This document shows positions 1-8,613 of a stretch of DNA of 64,000 nt, piece by piece; within the stretch, counting starts at the first letter, position 1, and each line of letters starts with the position of its first letter. Source of the DNA: Ruminococcus bovis (GTDB lineage Bacteria; Bacillota; Clostridia; Oscillospirales; Acutalibacteraceae); the NCBI RefSeq assembly GCF_005601135.1, contig NZ_CP039381.1, positions 2,167,941 through 2,231,940 on the forward strand, written 5' to 3'. The notes beneath the pieces were generated by a model that worked only from the letters and a program-made list of their open reading frames with translations, was not told the DNA's origin and ran no database searches. The translations under genes were made by a program, and so were the position numbers.

Positions 1-2
1 AA

Positions 3-44
3 AAGTCCGGTATGTATGATATGTCAGATTTACTTGCTGAATAA
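3..44 (+). CDS. C-terminal tail of an upstream gene (partial)
   Basis: An open frame runs in from the window edge and ends in TAA at 42-44; its last residues read KSGMYDMSDLLAE. The gene is cut by the window edge and too little is left to name it. A hairpin at 68-104 lies just after its stop and could serve as its terminator. Confidence 0.4.
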   Translation, partial: KSGMYDMSDLLAE

Positions 45-67
45 TCTAATAAACACATATAAATTCT

Positions 68-104
68 CACCCCATAGTATATTAATGTGATGTACTATGG
101 GGTG
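68..104 (+). promoter_or_regulatory. 12-bp inverted repeat that covers the ribosome binding site of the next gene
   Basis: CACCCCATAGTA (68-79) and TACTATGGGGTG (93-104) are perfect reverse complements with a 13-nt loop. The right arm contains the GGGGTGA that best serves as Shine-Dalgarno for the TTG start at 111. It is followed by ATTTTATT, so it may also act as an intrinsic terminator for the upstream gene. Which role dominates cannot be told from sequence. Confidence 0.6.
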
Positions 105-110
105 ATTTTA

Positions 111-326
111 TTGAAAAAATATATATTATTAAATTCTGTGTCAAGTGCCTTAAAGTCTAAGGAAATACTTGACAAACACAATATAAAATGTTCTGTTGAA
201 AGAACACCAAAGAACAATATTGCTCGTTCTTGTGGATACAGTTTACTGGTGCTTGGTGATGTTGATAAAGCAAAGGATATTCTCCTAAAAAATAAAATTT
301 CAGTTTTAGGTATTGTAAATAGGTGA
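111..326 (+). CDS. DUF3343 protein, putative Se/S carrier-like
   Basis: A 71-residue protein of the DUF3343 type, a small fold that in many anaerobes is encoded beside a cysteine-desulfurase-like enzyme and has been proposed to carry sulfur or selenium. The family's cysteine lies in the SCGYSL segment (C41 when counted from TTG 111). In-frame alternatives are GTG at 102 and 87; TTG 111 is preferred because GGGGTGA lies 5 nt upstream. Its stop overlaps the GTG start of the next gene (GTGA, 323-326), so the two are translationally coupled. The carrier role is inferred from family and context; substrate is unknown. Confidence 0.72.
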   Translation: MKKYILLNSVSSALKSKEILDKHNIKCSVERTPKNNIARSCGYSLLVLGDVDKAKDILLKNKISVLGIVNR

Positions 327-1456
327 TTTATCTTGATAATGGTGCAACTTCTTTTCCTAAGCCACTGTCAGTACGGCAAAATGTAGATATATCATTAAAG
401 AAGTTTAGTGCTAATCCCGGAAGAAGTGGTCACTCACTTTCTCTGAGAGCTGCTAAAGAAATTTATGAATGTAGAAAAAGATTAAAGGAACTTTTCAATG
501 CAAATAGTGAGGAAGAAATTATCTTTACAGAGAATTGTACAATGGCACTAAATACAGTAATTTTTGGTTTACTAAATGAAGGTGACCATGTTCTAATATC
601 TTCAATGGAGCATAATTCTATTACAAGACCTTTGGAATCATTAAAAGATAAAGGTGTAACTTATTCAACCTTTGATTATTCCTACGACGATAATGAAACA
701 GTAGATAATGTGCGACACCTAATAAAACCTGAAACAAAATTAGTTATCTGTACTCATGCATCAAATGTTTTTGGTTTTAGGTTTCCTATTGAAAGAATAT
801 GTGCATTGTGTCATGCTTACGGAATTCTCTTTTGTGTAGATTCAGCACAGTCTGCCGGTGTATTTGATATAGATGTTGGCACAAATCAATATGATTTTGT
901 CTGTATGTCAGGTCACAAAAGCCTTTATGGTCCAATGGGTACAGGTGTTCTAATCCTGAATAATCGCAATTTAAAACCATTATTATATGGTGGTACAGGT
1001 ACTGAATCTGTTAAGAAATCTCAGCCTGAAGGACTACCTGAAAAGTTTGAAAGTGGCACACAAAATATGAACGGTATTTCAGGACTAAAGGCAGGAGTTG
1101 ACTTTGTAAAAAATAGAGGTATCAAAAATATTTATAACCACGAATATAAACTTGCAAAACACCTATTTAATGGACTAGCGAATAACAGAAAGGTTATAAC
1201 CTATAATAAGTCCTTTGATTATGGCAAAGTAGCACCGGTAGTTTCTTTTAATATAGATGGAGTTTATTCTGAGGACCTTGTAGCAAAATTAAATAAATAC
1301 GGAATAATGACTAGGGGAGGACTTCATTGTTCACCACTTGCTCATACAACAATGAATACTATAGAAAATGGTACAGTAAGAGTAGTTCCTGGAGCATTTA
1401 ATACAATAAATGACATAAATTACCTACTAAATGTTATAAGAAAATTAACAATTTAA
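323..1456 (+). CDS. cysteine desulfurase family protein (class V aminotransferase fold)
   Basis: A 377-residue PLP enzyme of the SufS/NifS-like branch often found next to DUF3343 genes. Visible signs are the N-terminal YLDNGATSFPKP motif, the PLP-binding lysine in SGHKSLYGP (K199), the VDSAQSAG segment and a candidate persulfide cysteine in RGGLHCSP (C336). The family removes sulfur (or selenium) from cysteine (or selenocysteine) and leaves it as an enzyme persulfide. The start is GTG 323, overlapping the DUF3343 stop, which suggests the two proteins act together, perhaps with the carrier taking the sulfur. No selD or isc/suf scaffold gene is seen here, so the target pathway is open. Confidence 0.82.
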   Translation: MIYLDNGATSFPKPLSVRQNVDISLKKFSANPGRSGHSLSLRAAKEIYECRKRLKELFNANSEEEIIFTENCTMALNTVIFGLLNEGDHVLISSMEHNSITRPLESLKDKGVTYSTFDYSYDDNETVDNVRHLIKPETKLVICTHASNVFGFRFPIERICALCHAYGILFCVDSAQSAGVFDIDVGTNQYDFVCMSGHKSLYGPMGTGVLILNNRNLKPLLYGGTGTESVKKSQPEGLPEKFESGTQNMNGISGLKAGVDFVKNRGIKNIYNHEYKLAKHLFNGLANNRKVITYNKSFDYGKVAPVVSFNIDGVYSEDLVAKLNKYGIMTRGGLHCSPLAHTTMNTIENGTVRVVPGAFNTINDINYLLNVIRKLTI

Positions 1457-1463
1457 AATTTTC

Positions 1464-1492
1464 TTGAACTAGTATTATTTTTATGCTAAAAT
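1464..1492 (+). promoter_or_regulatory. probable promoter of cdaA
   Basis: TTGAAC (1464-1469), a 17-nt spacer and TAAAAT (1487-1492) form a good housekeeping-type promoter just upstream of the AAGGAG ribosome binding site of cdaA. Confidence 0.6.
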
Positions 1493-1524
1493 ATATGTAA
1501 GTAAAAATAAAAGGAGTGGTAACA

Positions 1525-2400
1525 ATGAATATAGGTGCATTGTTCGATAGTATTTTAACAGTGCTAAAAACATTCAGATTTGTTGATGTTATTGATATTG
1601 TTGTTATTGCCTTTATTGTATATAGTCTATTTAAACTTGTTCGAGATACCAGAGCAGAACAACTTGTAAAAGGTATAGTAATCTTAATGATTGCCTACCT
1701 GGTTGCGTCAATATTTAATATGTTGATGATGAAGAACTTGCTGAAAACATTGTTTGAATTTGGTGTTGTTTTGTTGGCAATTATTTTCCAACCGGAAATA
1801 CGAAATGCTTTGGAACAGTTAGGTCGTAAAAATATAAAGAGCTTTTCCTTTATGAATAGGGTAAACCGAACTGATGAATGGATAGAAAAAGAGAAAAAGG
1901 CAATTTTAGATGTAGCAGAAACTGCTGAGGTATTTAGCAGACAAAAAACAGGTGCTTTGATAGTATTTGAAAGAGAAACCAAACTTTCGGATATTGCAGC
2001 AACCGGTGTAGAGATTAACGCAGATACTTCAACTGCTATTTTAGGTAACTTGTTCTTTAACAAAGCACCACTTCATGACGGTGCAGTAATTATCAGTAAC
2101 GGACTTGTTAAGTCAGCAGGTTGTATTTTGCCTTTAACTTCAAGAAACGAAGATGTAGATATGAACTTAGGTACAAGACATAGAGCTTCCCTAGGTATTT
2201 CTGAAGTTTCAGATGCAGTTATTGTTGTTGTATCTGAAGAAACAGGTACAATTTCTGTTGCACAAAATGGAGAATTAACTTCTAATTACAACAAAACATC
2301 TTTGATTAAAAAACTGGAAGAAGAACTTATCCCTACACAAGAGAAAAAGAATTTTCTAAGTAAATTCTCCTCTAGAAAGGAGAACAAGAAAGATGAATAA
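1525..2400 (+). CDS. cdaA: diadenylate cyclase CdaA
   Basis: Membrane-bound cyclase that joins two ATP into c-di-AMP, a messenger controlling potassium and osmolyte balance and wall homeostasis in Firmicutes. Three hydrophobic N-terminal segments (about residues 10-95) are followed by a DAC domain with the catalytic motifs HDGA (D185-A187) and RHR (R218-R220). ATG 1525 is chosen over the in-frame GTG 1516 because AAGGAG ends 8 nt before it; the protein is then 291 residues, usual for CdaA. The gene overlaps cdaR by 8 nt. In many relatives glmM follows cdaR; here a terminator follows instead. Confidence 0.95.
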   Translation: MNIGALFDSILTVLKTFRFVDVIDIVVIAFIVYSLFKLVRDTRAEQLVKGIVILMIAYLVASIFNMLMMKNLLKTLFEFGVVLLAIIFQPEIRNALEQLGRKNIKSFSFMNRVNRTDEWIEKEKKAILDVAETAEVFSRQKTGALIVFERETKLSDIAATGVEINADTSTAILGNLFFNKAPLHDGAVIISNGLVKSAGCILPLTSRNEDVDMNLGTRHRASLGISEVSDAVIVVVSEETGTISVAQNGELTSNYNKTSLIKKLEEELIPTQEKKNFLSKFSSRKENKKDE

Positions 2401-3637
2401 AGGTATTTTGTCTAGAATTTTTTCCAACAAACTTTTTCTAATAATACTGTCTGTTGTTATTTCTCTTACAATTTGGATTAGTATTAATATGGGTGACTTT
2501 GCAGAAACAAGCTATTCAGTTTCTAATATTCCTATTACAATTGATTTGCCCGATACTGCAAGTAGCCAAGGACTAAAGGTATTTAACAATGATGAACTTA
2601 AGGGTACTGTAACAGTTTCAGGCAACCGTTCAATTATCGGTAATCTTACTTCTGATGATATTGAGATTGTACCGGAACAAACCGATAACCTTACTTCTGC
2701 CGGTTCATATACCTTGTCACTTGTAGCCAAGAAAAAGTCAAGTTCACTAAACTATACTATTGAGTCAGTTTCTCCTAGTACAGTTTATATTAAACTTGAC
2801 AGAAACAGAAATGTAACTAAGAAAATCGAACAGAATATTAGTTATACCATTCCTAAGGATTACTATGGTACTGTCCTTCTTGATAACGAGTCTGTTACTA
2901 TTTCAGGACCTGAAACTGAAATTAAGAAAATTGATAAAGTTGTAGTTGAAGGCAATGTTAAGGAAGAACTTAAGAGTTCCGTAACTAATGAATATGATGT
3001 TAAGTTACTTGATTCTTTCGGTGAAGAAATCAAAACCAATGATACACTTACAATTTCACCATCAAAGGTAAAAGCTACAGTAAGTGTACTACAGAAGAAA
3101 GATGTTAATGTTGAACTAAGTACTGTAAATGGACCTAGTGGAATTGATTTAACTAAGTATTGCAAGATTGAACCTAATTCAATATCCTTAGGTGCTGACT
3201 CAAGTAATATTGAAAATATTACTAAGGTAAATATTGAGCCTATTGACTTCTCAACTTTACGGAATAAAGATTATAAGATTAATAAAAATCTTGATATTCC
3301 TAATAAGTGTGTTGATATTAATTCAGTTAATTCTGTTGTTGTTAATATGGACTTGTCCTCAATGGAAAAGAAAACTATTACATTAACTGATTTTGATATT
3401 AAGGGGCTTGATAAAAAGTATTCTGCAAATGTTACTACTCAGTCTGTAGAAGTAACTCTGTATGGTACAAAGAGTGCCTTGAAAAATATTGATGAGAATG
3501 ATATTGATGCAGTAATTGATTTTACAGGTACTGAAGTATCAGCAGGTTCAAGGACCATGCCTTTAAGTCTAACTCTGAAAGATAAAGACGGTTGTTGGAT
3601 TTATGGTTCTTATGAAGTAGTAGTTGAAATAAGTTAA
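2393..3637 (+). CDS. cdaR: CdaA regulatory protein CdaR (YbbR-domain protein)
   Basis: A 414-residue extracytoplasmic protein with one N-terminal membrane anchor (about residues 8-28, LFLIILSVVISLTIWISI) and then beta-rich repeats of the YbbR type, about four to judge from length and recurring segments such as TVTVSG and VTISGP. CdaR proteins bind CdaA through the membrane and tune c-di-AMP production. The start lies inside cdaA (AAGGAG about 9 nt upstream), so translation is coupled. A strong terminator follows at once, making cdaA-cdaR a closed two-gene unit. Confidence 0.92.
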   Translation: MNKGILSRIFSNKLFLIILSVVISLTIWISINMGDFAETSYSVSNIPITIDLPDTASSQGLKVFNNDELKGTVTVSGNRSIIGNLTSDDIEIVPEQTDNLTSAGSYTLSLVAKKKSSSLNYTIESVSPSTVYIKLDRNRNVTKKIEQNISYTIPKDYYGTVLLDNESVTISGPETEIKKIDKVVVEGNVKEELKSSVTNEYDVKLLDSFGEEIKTNDTLTISPSKVKATVSVLQKKDVNVELSTVNGPSGIDLTKYCKIEPNSISLGADSSNIENITKVNIEPIDFSTLRNKDYKINKNLDIPNKCVDINSVNSVVVNMDLSSMEKKTITLTDFDIKGLDKKYSANVTTQSVEVTLYGTKSALKNIDENDIDAVIDFTGTEVSAGSRTMPLSLTLKDKDGCWIYGSYEVVVEIS

Positions 3638-3642
3638 ATTAT

Positions 3643-3675
3643 AACTGACCTTGTTAATTCAAGGTCAGTTTTCTT
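3643..3675 (+). terminator. intrinsic terminator after cdaR
   Basis: AACTGACCTTG and CAAGGTCAGTT form an 11-bp stem with a TTAATT loop, followed by TTCTTT. It lies 5 nt after the cdaR stop. Confidence 0.85.
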
Positions 3676-3796
3676 TAAAAATATTACAAATTATTTCTAC
3701 AATATTAATCAAAATAATATTATTTTTCTAACAATATGTAGAAACTGCCCTAAGAATACATATTAATTTAATAGGTCTTGTATGACTAAAATATAA
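3676..3796. other. AT-rich spacer, start of the 391-nt gap before gltB
   Basis: Very AT-rich with no credible gene. It is the upstream part of the gltB control region; nothing else recognisable was seen in it. Confidence 0.5.
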
Positions 3797-3899
3797 TTGC
3801 AAGAATGAATAAGAAACTTGCAAATATTTCGAATTAGTTTCAAAAAACATACTAAAAACAGAGAAAATTGCAACAAAAATATAAATAATTGCAATTTTC
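3797..3899 (+). promoter_or_regulatory. array of TTGCAA sites upstream of the gltB promoter
   Basis: TTGCAA occurs at 3797, 3818, 3868 and 3889; the members of each pair are exactly 21 nt apart, two helical turns. The last two lie in a perfect inverted repeat, GAAAATTGCAA (3863-3873) and TTGCAATTTTC (3889-3899), which ends one base before the -35 box. This looks like a binding array for a dimeric activator of gltBD (a LysR-type regulator such as GltC is one possibility). The regulator is not encoded in the window as far as can be told. Confidence 0.6.
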
Positions 3900-3900
3900 C

Positions 3901-3929
3901 TTGACATATGTCCTTTATTGTGTTAAAGT
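3901..3929 (+). promoter_or_regulatory. promoter of gltBD
   Basis: TTGACA (3901-3906), 17-nt spacer, TAAAGT (3924-3929). The transcript would have a leader of about 100 nt with a small hairpin, CCCTA (3970-3974) pairing with TAGGG near 3987. No known riboswitch was recognised in the leader. Confidence 0.7.
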
Positions 3930-4037
3930 TATTTATGCAATAAATCTTAAAAATTGTTGTAGAGTTCACCCCTATAACTATATGTAGGGTTAGTGTTCAA
4001 TATAAAGAAACTAATAAAAAGGAAGTAGGTGCTTCTG

Positions 4038-7000
4038 ATGGATAACTTCAGAAATCAGGAACCATTTGCAAAACAGGGTTTGTATGATCCTCGTTTTGAG
4101 CATGACAACTGTGGTATCGGTGCAGTAGTCAACATCAACGGCATTAAATCAAGAAAAGTTGTTGACAATGCTTTAAGTATTGTAGAAACACTTGAACATA
4201 GAGCCGGTAAAGATGCCGAAGGCAAAACCGGTGATGGTGTTGGTATTCTTCTACAGATTTGTCACGAATTTTTCAAAGATGCTACTGCTGACCTAGGTTT
4301 TGATATTGGTGAGGAAAGAGATTACGGTATTGGTATGTTCTTCTTCCCACAGAATAAGCTAAAAAGACTTCAAGCTATGAAGCTTTTTGAAATTATTATT
4401 AAGAAAGAAAATCTAGAGTTCTTAGGTTGGAGAGAAGTTCCTACTGATCCATCAGTAATCGGTCAAAAGGCATTAGACAGTATGCCTTACATTATGCAGG
4501 GTTTTGTTAAGAGACCTTCTAATGTAGAACAGGGATTACCTTTCGATAGAAAGTTATATATTGCAAGACGAGTATTTGAACAGAGTAACGAAGATACTTA
4601 TGTTGTTTCTCTTTCAAGCCGTACAATCGTTTATAAAGGTATGTTCCTTGTTAAAGAACTAAGAAAGTTCTTCTATGACCTACAGAGTGATAAATTTGTT
4701 TCTGCTATTGCTACAGTACATAGTAGATTCAGTACAAATACAAATCCTTCATGGCAAAAGGCTCACCCAAACAGAATTATTGTTCATAATGGTGAAATCA
4801 ATACAATCACAGGTAACGCAGATAGAATGTTAGCTCGTGAAGAATCTATTTCATCAGAAGTTTTTGGTGATGATTTGTCAAAGGTATTCCCAATTGTTGA
4901 TCCTAACGGTTCTGACTCAGCCAGACTTGATAATACTCTAGAATTTATGATGATGGCAGGTATGCCACTTCCTCTGGCTGTTATGATTACAATTCCTGAA
5001 CCTTGGAGAAACAACCGTACAATGTCTCTAGAAAAGAGAGACTTCTATCAGTATTATGCAACAATGATGGAACCATGGGATGGTCCGGCATCAATCATCT
5101 TCTCAGATGGTGACATGATGGGTGCAGTTCTTGACAGAAACGGTTTAAGACCATCAAGATACTATATTACAAAAGACGGTTTCCTAGTTCTTTCTTCAGA
5201 AGTTGGTTGTATTGACATTCCGGCTGAAGATGTTGTAGTAAAAGAAAGACTTCGCCCAGGTAAAATGCTACTTGTTGATACAGTCAAGGGTAAGCTAATT
5301 GATGACGAAGATATTAAGGAATATTATTCAACAAGACAGCCATACGGTGAATGGTTAGACCAAAATCTACTTCACCTAGCTGACTTAAAGATTCCTAATA
5401 AGGGTATAGAAAAGTATGACAAAGAGTCACTTGTAAGACATCAAAAGGCTTTTGGTTATACATACGAACAGATTAGAACAAGTATCCTACCAATGGCTAA
5501 AAATGGTACAGAACCAATTGCAGCTATGGGTGCAGATACTGCAATTCCTCCTTTATCACAAAAGGATGGTCCTTTGTTTAACTACTTTAAGCAGTTGTTT
5601 GCACAGGTAACAAACCCTCCATTTGACTCAATTCGTGAGGAGATTGTTACTGATACAAGTGTTCATCTAGGCAGTAACGGTAACATCCTAGAAGAAAAAC
5701 CTGAGAACTGTCATATTCTAAAGATTGAAGACCCAATCCTAACAAATACTGACTTACTAAAGATTAAGAACATTGATGCTCCCGGTCTAAAGTCAGCAGT
5801 TATTCCAATCACTTATTATAAGAGTACAAACCTAGCTAAGGCTATTGAACATCTGTTCCTATTAGCTGATAAGGCATATAAAGACGGTGCAAATATTATC
5901 ATTCTATCAGATAGAGGTGTTGATGAATACCATGTAGCTATTCCTTCACTTCTAGCTGTATCAGCAATGCAACAGCACCTAGTTAGAACAAAGAAGAGAA
6001 CATCAATCTCTGTTGTTCTTGAAAGTGCAGAACCTTGTGAAGTTCATCACTTTGCAACACTACTTGGTTACGGTGCAAGTGCAATTAACCCTTATCTAGC
6101 ACAAGAAACAATCCGTGACCTAGTAGATTCAGGTTCACTTGATAAAGATTATTACGCAGCAGTTAACGATTATAACGATGCTATCCTACATGGCATCGTT
6201 AAGATTGCATCAAAAATGGGTATTTCAACAATTCAGTCATACCTAGGTTCTAAGATTTTTGAAGCAATCGGTATTTCTAAGGAAGTAATTGATAAGTATT
6301 TTACAAATACTGTTTCAAGAGTTGGTGGTATTACACTACAGGATATTAGTAAGCGTTCCGAAAGACTTCATGCATCAGCATTTGACCCACTAGACCTAAA
6401 TATTCAGCTTGAAGTTGAAAGTGCCGGTAGTCATAAGCTAAGAAGTGGTAAGGAAGAACACCTATATAATCCTGAAACAATTCACCTTCTACAGGAAGCT
6501 ACTTGGACAGACAATTATGATTTGTTCAAGAAATATTCAGAAGCTATCAACAGAGAAGATACAAATATGAACCTAAGAAGTCTTCTTGACTTTAACTTCC
6601 CTGAAGATGGTGGTATTCCAATTGATGAAGTTGAAAGTGTTGAAAGCATTTGCCATAGATTCAAGACAGGTGCTATGTCATACGGTTCAATTTCTAAGGA
6701 AGCTCATGAAACAATGGCAATTGCTATGAACCAAATCGGTGGTAAGTCAAATTCCGGTGAAGGTGGCGAAGATACTGACCGTCTAACAATCGGTAAAGAT
6801 GGTCTTAACCGTTGTTCAGCAATTAAACAGGTTGCTTCCGGTAGATTTGGTGTTACATCAGAATATCTAGTAAGTGCAAAAGAAATTCAGATTAAAATGG
6901 CTCAGGGCGCAAAACCGGGTGAAGGTGGTCATCTTCCAGGTAAGAAGGTTTATCCTTGGATTGCAAAGACTCGTCATTCAACTCCCGGTGTTAGCCTAAT

Positions 7001-8603
7001 TTCACCTCCACCACATCACGATATTTATTCAATCGAAGACTTAGCACAGCTAATCTATGACTGTAAGAATGCTAATAAAGATGCCAGAATTTCAGTTAAG
7101 CTTGTATCAGAAGCAGGTGTAGGTACAGTTGCAGCCGGTGTTGCAAAGGCAGGTGCAGGTGTTATCCTAATTTCAGGTTTTGATGGTGGTACAGGTGCTG
7201 CTCCTAGAAACTCAATTTATAATGCAGGTTTACCATGGGAACTTGGTCTTGCAGAAACTCATCAAACACTAATTATGAACGGACTTCGTTCTAAGGTTGT
7301 TATTGAAACAGATGGTAAGCTAATGACAGGTAGAGATGTTCTTGTAGCTGCTTTACTTGGTGCAGAAGAATATGGTTTTGCAACTGCTCCTCTGGTAACA
7401 ATGGGTTGTGTAATGATGAGAGTATGTAACCTAGACACTTGTCCTGTAGGTATTGCAACTCAGAACCCTGAACTTCGTAAGAGATTTAAGGGTAAGCCTG
7501 AATATGTAGTTAACTTTATGCACTTTATTGCTCAAGAGTTAAGAGAATATATGGCTAAACTTGGTATCCGTACAGTTGATGAACTAATCGGTAGAACAGA
7601 CCTACTAAAGGTTAAAGAAACTGAAGAGGGTAGCAAAGCTTCAAGAATTGACTTAAGCCAGATTATCAACAATCCATTTGTTAATTCTGATGAACCTCAG
7701 AGATTTAACCCAGCTGACGTTTATAACTTTGAACTTGAAAAGACTATTGATGAAAAGGTTATTCTAAAGCAGTTAGAACCTGCATTTAAGAACAAAAAGA
7801 AGAAACATTCAATCGAAATTGATGTTACAAATACAGACCGTTCTGTTGGTACAATATTCGGTTCAGAAATCACAAAGCACTTTGGTGATAATACACTTGA
7901 AGATGATACATTTAAGGTTAAGTGTAACGGTGCCGGTGGTCAGAGCTTTGGTGCATTTATTCCAAAGGGTCTAACACTTGAACTTGTAGGCGACAGTAAC
8001 GACTACTTCGGTAAAGGCCTATCAGGTGGTAAACTTGTAGTTTATCCTCCAAAGGGTAGTACATTTAAGAGAGATGAAAACATTATCATCGGTAATGTTG
8101 CTCTATATGGTGCTACAAGTGGTAAAGCATTTATCAGTGGTGTAGCAGGTGAGCGTTTCTGTGTAAGAAACTCAGGTGCTATTGCAGTTGTTGAAGGTGT
8201 AGGCGACCATGGTTGTGAATATATGACAGGTGGTAGAGTTGCTATCCTAGGTAAAACAGGTAAAAACTTTGCAGCCGGTATGAGTGGTGGTATCGCTTAT
8301 GTACTTGATGAAGACTCAGACCTATATATGAGAATGAACAAGGAGCTTGTTTCTGTTAGTGTTGTATCAGAAAAAGCCGATATTCTTGAACTAAAGAATA
8401 TGATTGAAGAACATGTTAAGGCAACAGACTCTCCAAAGGGTAAGGAAATCCTTGATAACTTTGATGAATATGTTCCTAAGTTTAAGAAGATTTTACCAAA
8501 CGATTACGCAAAGATGATGCAGACAATGTATGCTATGGAAGAAAAGGGTATGACACCTGAACAGGCAAAGATTGAAGCATTCTATATTAATACAAGAAAG
8601 TGA
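4038..8603 (+). CDS. gltB: glutamate synthase, large subunit
   Basis: Large subunit of the NAD(P)H-dependent GOGAT, which turns glutamine plus 2-oxoglutarate into two glutamates; the central enzyme of ammonium assimilation. From ATG 4038 the protein has 1521 residues. A short propeptide ends at Cys25 (FEHDNCGIG), the N-terminal nucleophile of the class II glutaminase domain. The central and FMN synthase domains follow (GGKSNSGEGGED, GAKPGEGGHLPG), with the 3Fe-4S cysteines C1124, C1130 and C1135 and a C-terminal glycine-rich beta-helix (GAGGQSFGAF). GTG 4029 is an in-frame alternative start. gltD follows after 10 nt. Confidence 0.97.
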   Translation: MDNFRNQEPFAKQGLYDPRFEHDNCGIGAVVNINGIKSRKVVDNALSIVETLEHRAGKDAEGKTGDGVGILLQICHEFFKDATADLGFDIGEERDYGIGMFFFPQNKLKRLQAMKLFEIIIKKENLEFLGWREVPTDPSVIGQKALDSMPYIMQGFVKRPSNVEQGLPFDRKLYIARRVFEQSNEDTYVVSLSSRTIVYKGMFLVKELRKFFYDLQSDKFVSAIATVHSRFSTNTNPSWQKAHPNRIIVHNGEINTITGNADRMLAREESISSEVFGDDLSKVFPIVDPNGSDSARLDNTLEFMMMAGMPLPLAVMITIPEPWRNNRTMSLEKRDFYQYYATMMEPWDGPASIIFSDGDMMGAVLDRNGLRPSRYYITKDGFLVLSSEVGCIDIPAEDVVVKERLRPGKMLLVDTVKGKLIDDEDIKEYYSTRQPYGEWLDQNLLHLADLKIPNKGIEKYDKESLVRHQKAFGYTYEQIRTSILPMAKNGTEPIAAMGADTAIPPLSQKDGPLFNYFKQLFAQVTNPPFDSIREEIVTDTSVHLGSNGNILEEKPENCHILKIEDPILTNTDLLKIKNIDAPGLKSAVIPITYYKSTNLAKAIEHLFLLADKAYKDGANIIILSDRGVDEYHVAIPSLLAVSAMQQHLVRTKKRTSISVVLESAEPCEVHHFATLLGYGASAINPYLAQETIRDLVDSGSLDKDYYAAVNDYNDAILHGIVKIASKMGISTIQSYLGSKIFEAIGISKEVIDKYFTNTVSRVGGITLQDISKRSERLHASAFDPLDLNIQLEVESAGSHKLRSGKEEHLYNPETIHLLQEATWTDNYDLFKKYSEAINREDTNMNLRSLLDFNFPEDGGIPIDEVESVESICHRFKTGAMSYGSISKEAHETMAIAMNQIGGKSNSGEGGEDTDRLTIGKDGLNRCSAIKQVASGRFGVTSEYLVSAKEIQIKMAQGAKPGEGGHLPGKKVYPWIAKTRHSTPGVSLISPPPHHDIYSIEDLAQLIYDCKNANKDARISVKLVSEAGVGTVAAGVAKAGAGVILISGFDGGTGAAPRNSIYNAGLPWELGLAETHQTLIMNGLRSKVVIETDGKLMTGRDVLVAALLGAEEYGFATAPLVTMGCVMMRVCNLDTCPVGIATQNPELRKRFKGKPEYVVNFMHFIAQELREYMAKLGIRTVDELIGRTDLLKVKETEEGSKASRIDLSQIINNPFVNSDEPQRFNPADVYNFELEKTIDEKVILKQLEPAFKNKKKKHSIEIDVTNTDRSVGTIFGSEITKHFGDNTLEDDTFKVKCNGAGGQSFGAFIPKGLTLELVGDSNDYFGKGLSGGKLVVYPPKGSTFKRDENIIIGNVALYGATSGKAFISGVAGERFCVRNSGAIAVVEGVGDHGCEYMTGGRVAILGKTGKNFAAGMSGGIAYVLDEDSDLYMRMNKELVSVSVVSEKADILELKNMIEEHVKATDSPKGKEILDNFDEYVPKFKKILPNDYAKMMQTMYAMEEKGMTPEQAKIEAFYINTRK

Positions 8604-8613
8604 GGCGTTGAAA

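Noticed and set aside
3941-4037. glutamine riboswitch in the gltB leader
   Set aside because: Only one small hairpin; none of the conserved glnA-type motifs is seen.
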